A stretch of 64,000 nt of DNA from Chaenocephalus aceratus (taxonomy: Eukaryota > Chordata > Actinopteri > Perciformes > Channichthyidae), in contig CM043790.1 in assembly GCA_023974075.1 (NCBI GenBank), forward strand, positions 4,334,023-4,398,022, written 5' to 3'. The translations under genes and the position numbers were made by a program. The notes under the pieces are model-generated. The model was given only the letters and a program-made list of their open reading frames with translations, was not told where the DNA came from and did not search any database. Below, piece by piece: positions 46,965 to 59,310 of the stretch. Position 1 is the stretch's first letter, and every line of letters starts with the position of its first letter.

Positions 46965-47577
46965 GGCTGATTAGATTCAGCCCCTAGTTTTGCTGATATA
47001 GGCTTAGTTTGTCGGGGGACATCTTACTTCTTCCTTCTCTCTGTCTATACCCGTGTACACTCATGTTCCGATTAACCCAGCTTCCCCAAATGTCTTTCTT
47101 TTTGGTGTCTATATACTGCTGGGATCCGGAGTCATGGATGATCCTGCGGTCCTGTGTCCTGGATCGCGAGCGCTGGATCTTGAGTCGTGGCTGTGGTCCT
47201 GGATCATAGGTCCTGGATGGATATCCTCGTGGATTCATCTTCCTATTATACACACATGCATTCCCAAACATCTGGACTACCTATGTTGCAAATGTATTAT
47301 CTTTTCAATTTACACACGGCATCTATTGCACGTCTGTCCGTCCTGGGAGAGGGATCCCTCCTCTGTTGCTCTCCCTGAGGTTTCTCCCATTTTTCCCTTT
47401 AAACTGGGTTTTCTTTGGAAGTTTTTCCTTGTACGATGTGAGGGTCTAAGGACAGAGGGTGTCGTATTGTCATACTGATATTCTGTACACACTGTGAAGA
47501 CCACTGAGACAAATGTAACATTTGTGATATTGGGCTATATAAATAAACATTGATTGATTGATTGATTGATTATTTTA
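46965..47577 (+). other. L2 3' UTR and tail
   Basis: Contains TCCCTGAGGTTTCTCCCA and ends AATAAACATTGATTGATTG. This is the part shared with the truncated copies. Confidence 0.85.
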
Positions 47578-47639
47578 ACTGATATTATACATAATGTATT
47601 ATACTCTTATAAGATGTATGTAGATATTTAATCTCCGGC

Positions 47640-47816
47640 CTTGTCAGGTATTGAACAATCAATAAATAAAGAACACAGAATTGTTGAATATAAAACACAG
47701 AATTTGTGTGATTATACTAAATGATTTTCAAATAAACACAACTGCATATTTAACTGTTACACATGCTGATGTAACGCAAATGTTCCAACTTGGGATCAAT
47801 AAAGTATATCTTATCT
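47640..47816 (+). mobile_element. LINE/SINE 3' end
   Basis: Ends ACTTGGGATCAATAAAGTAT followed by ATCTTATCTTA, a fish Rex-type 3' end. Confidence 0.5.
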
Positions 47817-48354
47817 TAAGCTGATCGATGGCTACTGCCATATTTGCACAATGTGCCTCTGAACCTTGACAAGTGCATGTTTCAGGCTTATCAATTAATG
47901 TAATGTTATCACAGGGGTCACAAACATAAGACCAGCTGTTAAATAAAGCTCTTCTGACCTTAGCTGGCATGTGGGTATATATATTAATACTGCCCATAAT
48001 GGGCACAAGCAATTTTCACCCATTTATTAATTATATGTTTTAAATTTGAGTGTTTCCTATCCCCTAAACCTCCAGGGATGTACACAGTTTAATATTGGCA
48101 ACTTCTTATTATGGGAAATACGAAAACGTCTTTTAAAACTACAACTCCCAGTAGAGACGTGCCATAGAGAACATGTTGCGAAACAGAATAGCCAGCATGT
48201 GTAGTTCTGGGGACGGGGTGGGGGAGGGGGGACGCGGTGGACCCGTTCAAATCCAGTTTTGGACAGTCTGCCGTGATTCCATCCCATTTCAAGTGCTGTT
48301 CGAGTATCGGCTTAATCCTCGGAGCACACTCTCCATTCACAGAGCTTGAGGACT
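47817..48354. other. No gene recognised
   Basis: Contains AAAACTACAACTCCCAG near 48140 and a G-rich tract near 48215; no coding signal. Confidence 0.4.
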
Positions 48355-48870
48355 ATCACCGGGTTTGTCAAACAGAGCACATGGTGTAGTCCAAACGATA
48401 GCTGGGGATTCTGGGTAGTGTAGTGTCTTCTGCCATCCTTTACTCAGAACAAATATTTGTTTCTCCGAATCGAAGGGGAAAAATACAAAAGCATTGCACA
48501 CAATTTAAGCCAATCAATGTTGTGTAATTAACAAGGATAATCTGGTGTTTTTTAGTCGATGAGTAGTGCAGATATCACTGTAAAATCAATCGACAGTAAG
48601 AGGAATACTTACATCCGGGTGTACAATTCTCCGTTATCCAATGGGAATGGACGCTCACATTGCCTTTAAGGGCAGCCGACTCAAACGAATGCCGTGCTTC
48701 CATGAGCGTCAAATCCCGACGCAGATGGGAATACATTGCAATCAGTTGAAAGCTATTTGCGTCCCTTTATGACGCTGAAGGAGCCTAGGAGCGTCACAAT
48801 TGGACGCCACGGACACTGACCAAACGTCGCTATTGGACGCTTAGGGAGTGAGAGTGTGTTGGCCACGCTG
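48355..48870 (-). repeat. 520-bp dispersed repeat, inverted copy
   Basis: Inverted partner of 36955-37475, differing by scattered single bases. Confidence 0.85.
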
Positions 48871-49185
48871 CTCCTCACCCACGTGACCAAGGAGATCGAT
48901 CCAAAGAGCCCTTCCGTAAACACCGGGGCTCCCGGCCCGGGAGATCAACACGGTCCTTTTGGAAAGTGCCATGCGGCGTGATCCCTCACCGGGATATCAC
49001 ATGGCAGACAATGGCGGTGGCCACGATGAAGCTACAAATAATCACTCTGATCTGGTGAGGTCGGGGCATCTCCAGCAATGAGCGAGATGCCCAACACACC
49101 CGTGTTTATTTGCAGTCGCCCTGTCACGCGGTATCGTGTCAGAGCTCTTTTCAGCTCCCTGCTTATATGGGGTCAGTTCAGTCTC
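48871..49185. other. No gene recognised
   Basis: GC-richer stretch with two short near-palindromes (TCCCGGCCCGGGAG, near 48930); nothing coding. Confidence 0.4.
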
Positions 49186-49505
49186 AAAAATAAATAAAGG
49201 CACACAAAAGGATACACAAATGTAATTCCGGATTTATATATAAATGTCTCCATCCACACACATATTTTTCAATGCACACACACAAACTTATCATTTTATA
49301 AATGTAAAAAAGTGTCACAAACATATTTCTGATCCACACACAAATAGTTACATCAAAAACACATTTGAGTGTTGTTACATTTATATAAAAAATGCTTTCT
49401 GTGTGTGAATCTCTCTGCATTTGTGTGTGGATCTCTCTGCATTTGTGTGTGAATCTCTCTGCATTTATGTGTGGATTTTTGAGACTCCCCTGACAGCTAG
49501 ATTCA
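49186..49505. repeat. MITE-like repeat with 23-bp tandem units
   Basis: GTCTCAAAAATAAATAAAGG at one side and TTTTTGAGACTCCCCTGACA at the other suggest a short inverted repeat. The interior holds four copies of GTGTGTGAATCTCTCTGCAT (49401-49475). Confidence 0.6.
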
Positions 49506-51514
49506 CACACACACTTTTTTTAAGAGGCGAGTGTCTTCGGCCAATCAGATGTCTGCTTAATTTTAAGCCAATCACATGCGTGTGCCCCCACGAGGGTGTG
49601 CCTAATGCGTTTCCAACGTAGTGTAACCAGAGCCGTATAATAGAAGAGTTACGACATCTCCGTTCACTCCAATGGACCACTTTTTTACAGCAATGGCGGA
49701 TCGTGGAGCCTCTCAATCGTTCCCCGGAAGTTAGCGCCAAGGCTAGCAGAGCAGTAGAGTTGCAGCATAATAGACCGTTCGTGACGGACTTTTAAAGGTA
49801 AGAAGAAGTTTAAAGATGTATATTGCGGATATTATCAGTACATCTGATTCAAATTAACATTTGTATTAAAGGATGTTAGTGGATTATTCCTAAATTAGTA
49901 GATTTAGGGAACGTTTACAGATAACAGATCAAGCTAGGATACCGATCAAGTTAGCAACACACGTTGAACAGCCTTTTAATTGTAAATTCCGTTCTCTTAA
50001 TGTCATTTGGTCCAACATTGTTGAATTAGAGAAGAGGGGCTTCTAAACGGGATTGTATGCGGGGGTGGAGGGAGTTAAATATTAGATAAATATAACTTTG
50101 GTGCGTGTAAGAGTGAGTGTTTTCAGCAGAGCCATATTGTGTCCTTGTGATTATGTTGATTATTACCTGTCTGTATAATGTTGCAGCTCAGCTGATTTTG
50201 GATTGATGGCAAAAGGAGAGGGACTTAAGTGAGAGTGAAAACACAAGGTAAGTTTAATACTACTGTTTTATATAAGTAAGCATACTAAACATGTATTCTA
50301 TCACTGTATTATATAAGTAATCTTGTTAGTAACCTACTGTATGGCAGGTGGAGGGGCAGTGATGTTACAGGTGGAGGAGCAAAACTGCAAGACTGCAAAC
50401 TCACAAGACAGAGAAATCAAAGTTTGTTCTCCAGAGAAGAGGTTGATTTCACTTCAATTTTTTCATATTTTCTAAAGATGGAAATGGCACAACAAAAAAA
50501 CTTGAGAGCTGTAACCAAGACAACTGTAACAACATGAGTAGAGAGCCACCAAGGGTTTTCAAGTCCCTCTCTTACTCCATTTTGCCAACCCAGACTTCCA
50601 GGTACATGACGGGACACCTTGCTTGTTTTTGTTGTTTGCGCTCCTCTGGCTGGGTGCTGGCAGGTGGAGGGCAGTGATCCCTTCCCTTCTTCCCTCAATC
50701 TTTGAGACTAATGTAAGTAGAAGACATGGCACTGTAAATGTTCGAACATTTAAAATATTATACCACTTAAAAATAAGAAATATTACTTTAGTTACTAAGA
50801 GTTCATACTTATTATACCTGTGTCACCTTTCACACTATCGCTGTGATCATGAGCTATGGGCTTTGTAGATACAGGGGCCCTTCTCTTTTTGACCACAAGG
50901 CGATGCACGAAGATGGTGGGTATAGCCTCTGCTCTCAGCCTAGTCTTGCCCTTTTTTGTCTTGACAAACGAGTGACTTGAGGTTACTTTACACACAGAAC
51001 AACTCAGTTTTGTCTACCCACATACATATTCCATAGTGGTTGAATACACAGTATTAGAAAACACTTTATACTTACTGGACATGTTATACTCATTACATAC
51101 TGTATATAAAATATGACCAAGAATGTGAGACAACTTTATAGAAATTCATATCACATCTGTTACTGATGCCATTTGTCATACTTTGTTAAACTCACAAATA
51201 ATAAAGTTCCATAACTTCAGTTGGGAACAGAGACCACACCTTAGGCAATTTCCCATCCAATAGGTGTGCTATATAGGTGTGTGTATAACCCTTTCTCCTG
51301 TCTGTTACTCCCTCTTTCAGTACAAGAACCAGAGGGGGATTCAATGGAGCCTGAATACCTGCACTGAGACCCTCACCCTGCACCCTGAGTCTCAACTCTG
51401 TGTTTTTCAAGCCTTTCTCTGTTGTTTTTTTTTGTATTAAACAAAACATTACGCTTTCCCAATGGTGTGGTTTTCGTTTTGTGAAAAAGTGCAAATGCAG
51501 TGTTTGTATATAAA

Positions 51515-51643
51515 TCACATATTTTTTTGCTGTTGGTCGTGAAATTGCTCCTGCTTCCTCCGCTCTGTGTCAGTGGGGAAGCCGTACATTCGTACTCCTT
51601 TCTCTAAGCGATTTGAGCATCCCCAGGCAGCACAGCAAACCAT
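51515..51643 (-). pseudogene. THAP domain remnant
   Basis: From the Met at 51643 the frame reads MVCCAAWGCSNRLEKGVRMY then GFPTDTERRKQE: the N-terminal half of a THAP finger (Cys pair, then the conserved Phe-Pro after the loop). It diverges before the expected Trp and ends within 15 residues, so the second Cys and the His ligand are missing. Met-to-Cys spacing is canonical, which is why I take this Met rather than the upstream one at 51724. The orientation makes 52430 the 5' end of the transposon. Confidence 0.68.
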
Positions 51644-51776
51644 GGTGGCGACTAGGAGGCAGCACAGAAAACCAGGACAACACGGAGGAAAAGGCACAGA
51701 CAAACTGCATGATATGCTATTCAATGTTTATTGAATTCCATGTATTTGCAATGGATGTTCCTAAAACACATTTAAC

Positions 51777-51816
51777 ATCATCATCATCATCATGCTGCTG
51801 CTGCTGCTGCTGCTGG
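51777..51816. repeat. (ATC)n(TGC)n microsatellite
   Basis: About six ATC repeats followed by seven CTG repeats. Confidence 0.95.
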
Positions 51817-52438
51817 TCCTTTGATAGTCACCTGTCGGTCTGCTGTCCTTTCTGAAAGCCATAAAGATGACATTAGTCATTTAGATAACTTGTGTCCTCA
51901 ATTACCAGGGGATTACTGAAACTACCATGAATTTAAGAAAATGGTAGAAATTAATCTAATCTGAATTTTAAAGCATTACTTTAGATCCCCTCCCTCTAAA
52001 TATATCAATAAACATTAGAAAGTGATGCTCCTGACTACCATACAAGTTTAAGAAGATAATATTGGTTTTAAAGAATTCAAAGCTATAAATAAACAGCAAC
52101 AGGCTCTTTAACCAAGGCACTGGTAGCCTAACATGTAAACTAGTTGTTCACACTAATCCTAATATTATCACTTAATATTAGCAAATTCTATTTTATTTTT
52201 TAAAACATATTGATGTAAATACATGCACATATCGATTTGTTGTATAAATATTGCAAATCAAAACCTTTATTCACTAATAATTACCAAAAATCGTAGTTCT
52301 ATCTCCTGTTATCATTGCATTCACATTGCCCGCCATGAACTTCCGGGGAACGATCCTCGTTTACATGAACCACGTGACGATAACCGTTTTTGGACTTCCG
52401 TTGTCGTAACTCTTCTATTATACGGCTCTGAGTGTAAC

Positions 52439-52954
52439 CATAGACTGTATATATAAATGGACGTAGGGTCCGTGACGTCACCCATAAGATTCTGCAGAGT
52501 TGCCGTGAAGCCCTTAGTAGGCGGAGTCGGCCACTAACGGCTCGACAGTGACATCAGAGTTCAACTCCCGCCTGTTCCAGCCTGCTCCAAATAAGGGCAA
52601 AGAGGCGGAGCCGAGGCGGGACCTGCTGCCACCGAGCTGGAAGTTCCAGAGCTAGCTGAAGCTACCAAGCTAAGCTAACATGCTCCCCATCTGCACACTG
52701 CCATCGCATTTTACGTTTCTAAGGGAAGCGGACATGAAACTATTCAGCAAAACTATAAATATTATTCTAAGTTATTGAGTTTTAGCATAATACTTCAGAA
52801 TCTTAAAACCCCTTAATGTTTGTATGCAATTGTGCTAAATTCAACACTGGAATCAAGCAAATATTAATATGTTTGCATGACATTAGTTATTTGTATTTTG
52901 ATATCACTTAACTACACGTTTAATACATTTAAGTCAAGCTAAGGTACATGTGAT
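52439..52954. other. Dispersed repeat, no gene
   Basis: Begins CATAGACTGTATATATAAAT then GGACGTAG...GTGACGTCACCC; the first motif recurs near 57693 and, inverted, near 61400. Nothing coding. Confidence 0.5.
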
Positions 52955-54585
52955 GGTAGCTAGTTAGTGCTCTTACCTGTGAGGCCTCCTCCAAACAGCA
53001 TAATAACCAGACTGTATCATCAAAACTAAGTACCAGTTCTAGATCCTTGACTTTAGACAAACAATTCAAAAGACAACATGTATTAAAGACCAATCTTTAT
53101 TTGAATGTGCCTCTTAACCTGAGATATTAGTTATACAGTAATAGTATTGACAATCTAAAAAAACTGAGCAACTCAACAGTCAACTTTATGTTTCTTATTG
53201 TCTAAAGCATTTATTATTTTCATTTTCCCCCTCTCATATTCAGTGTGGACGGATTGAGACAGCATGGTGTCCAGAGAGCTGCAGAGACTTCAGGGAGAAA
53301 CCTCCGTGTGATGGACGTCCAGTCCGTTTGTGTGGAGAGGACTGAGGGTCTTTCCTCAGCGAGGAGGACCAGGGCTGATGAAGGAGCCCATGCTGGGCAA
53401 AGCTGATACCAACTGCACAGGCCTAGTCTGTCACTTTATTTGACTAAATGTGTTTACTTATACATTTAATAGGTTTACACCTTCTGTCCATATGTGCTTT
53501 TTATTTAAAACGTTTGATTAACTTTTGGTTCACATTTCAATAAATTGTATTTGTATTTGCTCTCCTTTCGTCCATTATTCTTACTGAAAATGTTAGATTA
53601 CACATTCACATCTGACTGAAGATTGGCCCCATTTATTTGTGACGTTGCAAACTCTGCGGTACAAGGCACAAGTGATGTGAAGCTCATAAAGTGAGGCAAA
53701 TAGAAATAATCAGCTGATGGAGTGTAGATGTGGAAATAGGTGCATTCGATCAGCTGACTGTTTTTACAATAAAAGTAGTTTCTTAGTGTACTGGTCTTAA
53801 AATCTCATAACATCAGCTTTTAATGTTCCTCTTGGATGTTCTTATTGACCATCAGAGAAGGAGAAAATGTCGTGTCTTTCAGGCATGTCCTTTCCTAACA
53901 AAAATGACAGGAAATATAAAACATATTATTGCAGAACAAGTGTGTTATTTATGAAAGCAGTGTGTTTGTGTGTTTAGGGGCTGTAGATAGAATTATTTTG
54001 TAATTGTAATGTTTTTATTTTTTATTTCAACAGTGAGCTACAAAGACAATCAGAGAATGAACAGTATGAAGTTCATCAACATTGAAATATATGTTATTAT
54101 CAAAATAATATTTAACTGTTATCAAAACGTAGTGCAACTGTAGAAGCTTGCTCTGTTGTCTCACTGAAAAAATAACTTTGACCACGTTTTTACAGACAAT
54201 ATTGAGAGATAAATAGGAGCAGTTCTCACTATGTGTTAAACATCTTTGCCTTCAATACATTACATTAGAAAGCTGACAAAGTGATAGTGCTTGTTAACAT
54301 CTAAATGTAACTTTTTGCATGGAAAAAACCCTCAACTTAACTGATGTGTAGGTGATCTAGTATTTAGTATTGTTTAATGGAATGTATATCAGTGTATTAA
54401 AGTCAATACTTCATTCATTTAAACCAATATCTTTCCTGATTCTTTGTACAGTATGAAAAAAAGAGTCTTTGTACCTGTGCTGAAGTTCACTGCTGTGAGG
54501 AGTCCAGTTCTGTCTCTCACTCTCTGGTCCAGCCTGTCTGCATCACCTGGACACCTTAAACAAACAGATATATATATATATATAT
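52955..54585. repeat. Segmental duplication, copy 2, left part
   Basis: Matches 22200-24845 without the TAGGGCTGTCA insertion found there. Contains CCTCTCATATTCAGTGTGGACGG-type acceptor-like sequence near 53237 (described in findings) and AATAAATTGTATTTG near 53540 in the same position as copy 1. Confidence 0.75.
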
Positions 54586-55210
54586 TAGGGCTGTCAAACG
54601 ATTAACATTTTTAATCAGATTAATCACAGCTTAAAAATTAATTAATCATGATTAATCACCATTCGAACTATGTCCAAAATATGCCATTTATTTATGTATA
54701 TTGTTGTAGGAATGGAAAGATAAATGAAAGAAGGCGGATATATCAATTTAACATACAGTATCTATGTTTATTATAAAAAAATTCTGCATGTCAAAATGAA
54801 AGACAACCCACACACCTATCAATCATCAAACCGTGGGGTCTTAATTCATTACGTGTTGATTTCTATCAACGGGGGAGTACTTCAGGAAAGTCGACAGGGG
54901 GGGGGCCGAGTGGAGTACTTCGTGACCACAGAGTGTGAACGTTGTGATCAGCTGTTTTAGCGCAGTTCTCCAGTGAAGGGGGGAGTCTCCCTCCGCAGCC
55001 GGTTGGCGTAGTTTTGGCACAGTTCCGTTGTACAGACCGACGTTAACAGCAGCCCTGTCTGTGCACACGGAGACCGACTCTGTCGTCCGGTGATCTAACC
55101 GCCTTCTGGAAAAGCTTCACAAGTACGTCGGTACGCAAATGCGCTTTGTGACACAAGTGACGGTACGCATTTCAGATTACGCACATAACCTGCGTACCAG
55201 TTATGTGCAC

Positions 55211-55258
55211 CCCTGTACCAGAGCCATATTATTACTATTATATGGCTCTGCCCTGTAC
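55211..55258. mobile_element. 32-bp P-element-type excision footprint
   Basis: The 8-bp duplication CCCTGTAC (55211-55218 and 55251-55258) encloses 32 bp: CAGAGCCATATTATTA followed by CTATTATATGGCTCTG. These are two 16-bp transposon tips facing each other, nearly matching the tips of the 49628-52430 element (CAGAGCCGTATAATAG). Confidence 0.75.
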
Positions 55259-55724
55259 TACAGCAAAAGTATTCTGCGTCGGGACTTCCTGCAACAACAC
55301 CACGCCGTTATCAAAGATGTTCTATTGAGAAGATGATCACTACGTGACAAAAGTTTTCAAAACCGTGGCTACTGAAATCAATCTTACTAACTGCTGTCTG
55401 TGCAATTTACTCCGCACGAGTTGGCAGACTCTATTTTGCTTACTTTAAAGGAGACCTATCATGCTTATCACACGTAGGTATAATAATAAGGTATATTTAT
55501 ACATTTTATTTTTCAAAATACCAAACAGATCATTTTTTAGACATGCCTCGTTTCGCTCATTTTCGCTCTATTCCAAGCCCGTCTTTGAAAATTCTGAGCA
55601 GCAGCTGACCACGCCCCCCTGCAGAAGAGCGGGGCATGAGCCGGTGAGAGTCACGTTACCATGCTTGCTGTGATTACGAGTGTGGAATAAACATGTCATC
55701 TCAGAGCAATGCATGTGTTCAAGC

Positions 55725-57716
55725 CAAGCGGCAAACTGTGGGGTAGAGACGTGAAGCCAATACGGAAGTGTCACACACTGCAGTTCATATATTGGCCGAT
55801 AGGCGATGGCTGCAGAAAGGAGCAATTTCCATAGACCCCCATGTTAAAATGCCCAACTTTACAGCAGAAAAAAACATGTTTCTCTCCCTGGCTCCTTTTA
55901 TTATCGATATAGTTAGATTCCACCTTCATGATTATGGATCTGAGAGTGAATTGTTTTCTAACGCGACCCTTTTATTTATATTAGGCAGGGCCGTATTCAC
56001 TATATACATTGGGGGGGACACATCCCCCCCAATATTCAGATACACTCAAAATGTCCCCCCCAATAAATAGTAAAAAAAAAAAAAAGTTTGGATTTTTTGA
56101 TTTTTTAATTTAAATAAAATTGCTATTCTATGACTTCTTTATTTTGGTTATTTGTATACTTGAAAATCTATATGTTCTGTTATTGTGAGCTTCACCAAAA
56201 TAATATTTATTTTCATATGTAAATTGGTTCCTTATTTTGTACCCGCGGGTGTATTTCGCTGTTGCACGTCTGAGTCCACCTTCAGTTAGCTTGATGCTCC
56301 AAGCAGGTCAGTCATGTTTTAATTTGCCCTCCATCAGTTCTGGTATCTTTTCTAGTTAGCCCTAAAGTAATCTATATTATTTTATTTCGTAATGGTAATG
56401 TTAATGAACCCTCCGGTTTAGCTTCTTTGTGTAAGTAACTTGTAGTTCTGATGTTAAAAACCGAACTTTTCAGGAATAGTAGGTAACTAGCTGTGGGCTA
56501 GCTGGTTTCAGTTGTTAGCCAGGGTTTGGCGGGCTAGTGTCAGTATATAATATAGATATCAATATAGATGTTTTTAAAGTAAATTCAGATTGAATATAGT
56601 AAAAAAATGTAAATGATAGTGTCCGTGCAAAATATAAACCATTACTTATTGTGAAAACCACCCTTGAATGATGGGATGGTAGACTAAAAGCTTTAGGAAT
56701 CCAAACTATAACATATAATAAGTACCCTGTATCAAGATTGATGCAAAACAAGTATTTCCAAGGCACACCTTTATATGATCATTATAGTTATACAAAATAA
56801 GAGAATAACAGAATAACAGGCATGAAATCATTCCAACTCATACTACAGTTTAAAAAGGGAGTGATTTGTAAAATATGCATAAAGAAGAAGTAAATCTGTT
56901 CAGTTCTGTTTCACATGGGTGTTGAGATGTATCCATAGATTTAGTCCCTAATGTTGCTCTCAAAGTGCACCAGATTGATGCTTTTAACTTCAACATTTAA
57001 AAAAAAAAATCTTCCCGGGGGAGCATGCCCCCGGACCCCCCTAGAGGAGGTTAGGTCCCCCACCCGCCCACACCCCCCGTCAAATTGTCCCATCCACATT
57101 GAGGATGCTGCCTGAGACACAGTTTCATGACTATTGTTGTGTTTTGCCCACACGGGCAGGGGCATGGGGTTTAACAGGTTTTAAAGGATCCGATGTGTTA
57201 GTGATTTTTTATGTATTTTCCTTTAGAATGGCAGGAAATTAGTATTCACATTTTTATTGAATTTTTGGTCCCCCCCAATGTTGACTCCATGAATACGGCC
57301 CTGATATTAGGTCTTAAAGACTGTGCATAAATTAGGGCGTGGTCACATTGAGTGACGGCTCTGTCAAGTGCCTGCCGCTGTTAGCTTCTTGTCTCTCTGC
57401 TAGCTGCTCCGTGAAGCTACAGGGACTCTGCCTGCTCAGCTGATCCAGGAAACACAACTTGTAGCCGGCCGTGGTCGTTTGTTCTTCATGCTTATATATC
57501 GGACTATTGTGACTCGCTCTGCGGTTAAAACAGACGGTGCATGAATGAGGTAAGTGAAATTCGAGTGCTTTATTTATGTGTTAATGATTTTAATCAGCTA
57601 CGTAATGAATGGTAAGGCTTGGGTTAGCATGTAAGCTAGTGGTAGCTACATCGGTGCTAACGATTGTAATCGTACCCTCCAAGTTAAAATCATAGACTGT
57701 ATATATAAAGGTTCAA
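55725..57716 (+). repeat. Block X, inverted partner of 61395-62075
   Basis: Excluding the hAT insertion, about 665 bp match the reverse complement of 61395-62075 (shared GCGATGGCTGCAGAAAGGAG). Contains ATGAATGAG followed by GTAAGTG near 57540. A more diverged relative is at 36250-36610. Confidence 0.85.
55986..57303. mobile_element. hAT-type element, 1318 bp
   Basis: Starts CAGGGCCGTATTCA, ends TGAATACGGCCCTG, with a perfect 8-bp duplication ATATTAGG (55978-55985 and 57304-57311). The inverted partner of block X at 61803-61820 keeps the empty site. No transposase; the interior has G/C-run tips (TGTCCCCCCCAATA). Confidence 0.93.
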
Positions 57717-58370
57717 TATACGTTTATCACAATGTGTCAAGACGGATGCAGTAACTTGAGGACTCTGTAACCTGTATGGTGGACCATCCTGGATTGGAGC
57801 CTGTGTGCCTAAATATGTTCTCCCTGCAGAATGCGTTGAATATTTACAGAGCTGAACATGGTGGACTACAGTTGAGACAAATAGAGCAGTGAGTGGTTTG
57901 TTTGTTTTGACTGAAATTGTAAAACGAATGCTAATATTGTTCATGGAAATAAATACTGGTGTATATGGCTTTATGCAATCTTTCATTCTGTCATTGTACA
58001 TGTACTATTATATTATATACTACACAGCAATGGCATAACACACCCATGTGTACGACAAAAAGGTCCACACACACAACCTTATGCTTTTGAAATCAGAATA
58101 TTCTTTACCCATCCAAACATGAATAATCACGACACATTTTGATATCAACTCGGAACTTTATTGTCAAAATCAACGGTTAAAAAAACCCATAAAAAATAAA
58201 TAAATGTAGCCTACTTGTATTTTGTATAAATGACACTAAATATTTTTACAGAAGCTTTGTGAGCTGGTGCTGGGGCTTCCTTGGACGCAGGATCAGAGTG
58301 GTGATTCCGGCCTGCGTTGTCCTCAGGATACGCAGGGAGTTTCTTGATCCGTGAAATGTTGATGTTGGGT

Positions 58371-58784
58371 TCAGACAGCAGCCAAATTGAACCGTGTAGC
58401 ATACCCGGCGATGACCTCCTCCCTGTCAGGTCGCTCATAATGGTGCAGGGTCCACAAAGACTTGGTCGAAGATGAGGTCCATCAAGTTGGCCACGTAGGG
58501 CTGTGCAATGGTAAAAAAAAAGCACAACAAAAAATGTGGTTTAGATTAGTATATGCATGTAAAAAACTGAAACTTCTTTCTAATTTTTTTATTTTATATT
58601 TGTAAATAGTTGTATAATAAATATTTTAAACACTCACGGAATGTGGGGTCAGTCTTTACTGGTTTTGCTCTGCATTCTCCCTTCCTGGCCTTTGGGAACT
58701 GCAGTTTATACAGAGGGTTTCCAGTGGATGTAGTGGCTTGTGCACGCTCAGCGTTTTCATTGTAGTGCAGGGCTGCCAGGTACA
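58371..58784 (-). pseudogene. C-terminal exons of THAP-element transposase
   Basis: Exon A (58784-58638) reads LYLAALHYNENAERAQATTS through GECRAKPVKTDPTF. A GTGAGT donor and a pyrimidine-rich TTGCACAG acceptor bound a 137-bp intron. Exon B (58500-58371) continues in phase as PYVANLMDLIFDQVFVDP and, after a small frame-breaking indel, EEVIAGYATRFN before a stop. I recognise this tail from many uncharacterised fish proteins with N-terminal THAP fingers. In-phase splicing supports a real gene; the indel says this copy is dead. The 5' side of exon A lacks the middle of the protein. Confidence 0.68.
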
Positions 58785-58859
58785 GTCTTTCATTTCCGCC
58801 ATGATAAAAAAAAATGTAAATAATAGCAAAGGATGTACAAATTGTCACTAATTAGTAAG

Positions 58860-59310
58860 TATGTGAGGTGCTGGCCTGTAAAGAAGAGCACATAGTTAGA
58901 ACAAAATCATCTCAACTTAGTATTCAGGATGAGAAAATACTATTTGGATAAATATAGTCTGAAATCCCAAAAGATGGGGCGAAAACTCTCTATTTAGCAA
59001 AACTCTCTATTTAGCAAAGCTCTTTGCTTAGCCTTTTCCAATCTGAGTTAGTTTTGAACCGTAATGTGCATGCTGTGTTTCTGACTCAATACAGATGATG
59101 TGTTGGAGAGGGGCTGAGCTCAGTAGACTGACTGTAATGAGTGCTAGCCACTAATTAGCCTGTTGCTAGAGGTAAGGCCTTGTCAACAACAACAGACCGA
59201 CGGGGCTTTAGCTCAGTTTTACTCGTGGTGTGTGTGTCCCCTCGCATACATAGACAGTGTTGTATCCTAACACACCCCCATTTATATTCATGTGCGCAAA
59301 CATGTAAACA
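58860..59310. other. Interior of the THAP transposon, nothing coding
   Basis: Contains a short tandem CTCTATTTAGCAAAA near 58990. The catalytic middle of the transposase, expected here, is not seen. Confidence 0.4.

Larger units (their letters stand above)
42700..47577 (+). mobile_element. Full-length L2-type LINE
   Basis: Approximate 5' start 42700. It has a 5' UTR, ORF1 (esterase), ORF2 (endonuclease-RT), a 3' UTR ending GGGCTATATAAATAAACATT and an (ATTG)n tail at 47555-47575. Both ORFs are open, so it could be recent or active. Two truncated relatives lie at 20830-21077 and 62848-63391. Confidence 0.88.
49628..52430 (-). mobile_element. P-element-like transposon with THAP start
   Basis: Terminal inverted repeat CAGAGCCGTATAATAGAAGA at both ends, with a perfect 8-bp duplication AGTGTAAC (49620-49627 and 52431-52438). 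The THAP start at 51643 and 8-bp duplications fit the P superfamily; hAT elements share the 8-bp size but usually carry BED fingers. At 2803 bp, with no transposase core seen, it is a non-autonomous derivative. Confidence 0.78.

Noticed and set aside
55211..55258. Rho-independent terminator or regulatory hairpin
   Set aside because: The palindrome is bounded by an exact 8-bp direct repeat and its tips match a nearby transposon, so a transposition scar is the better explanation.
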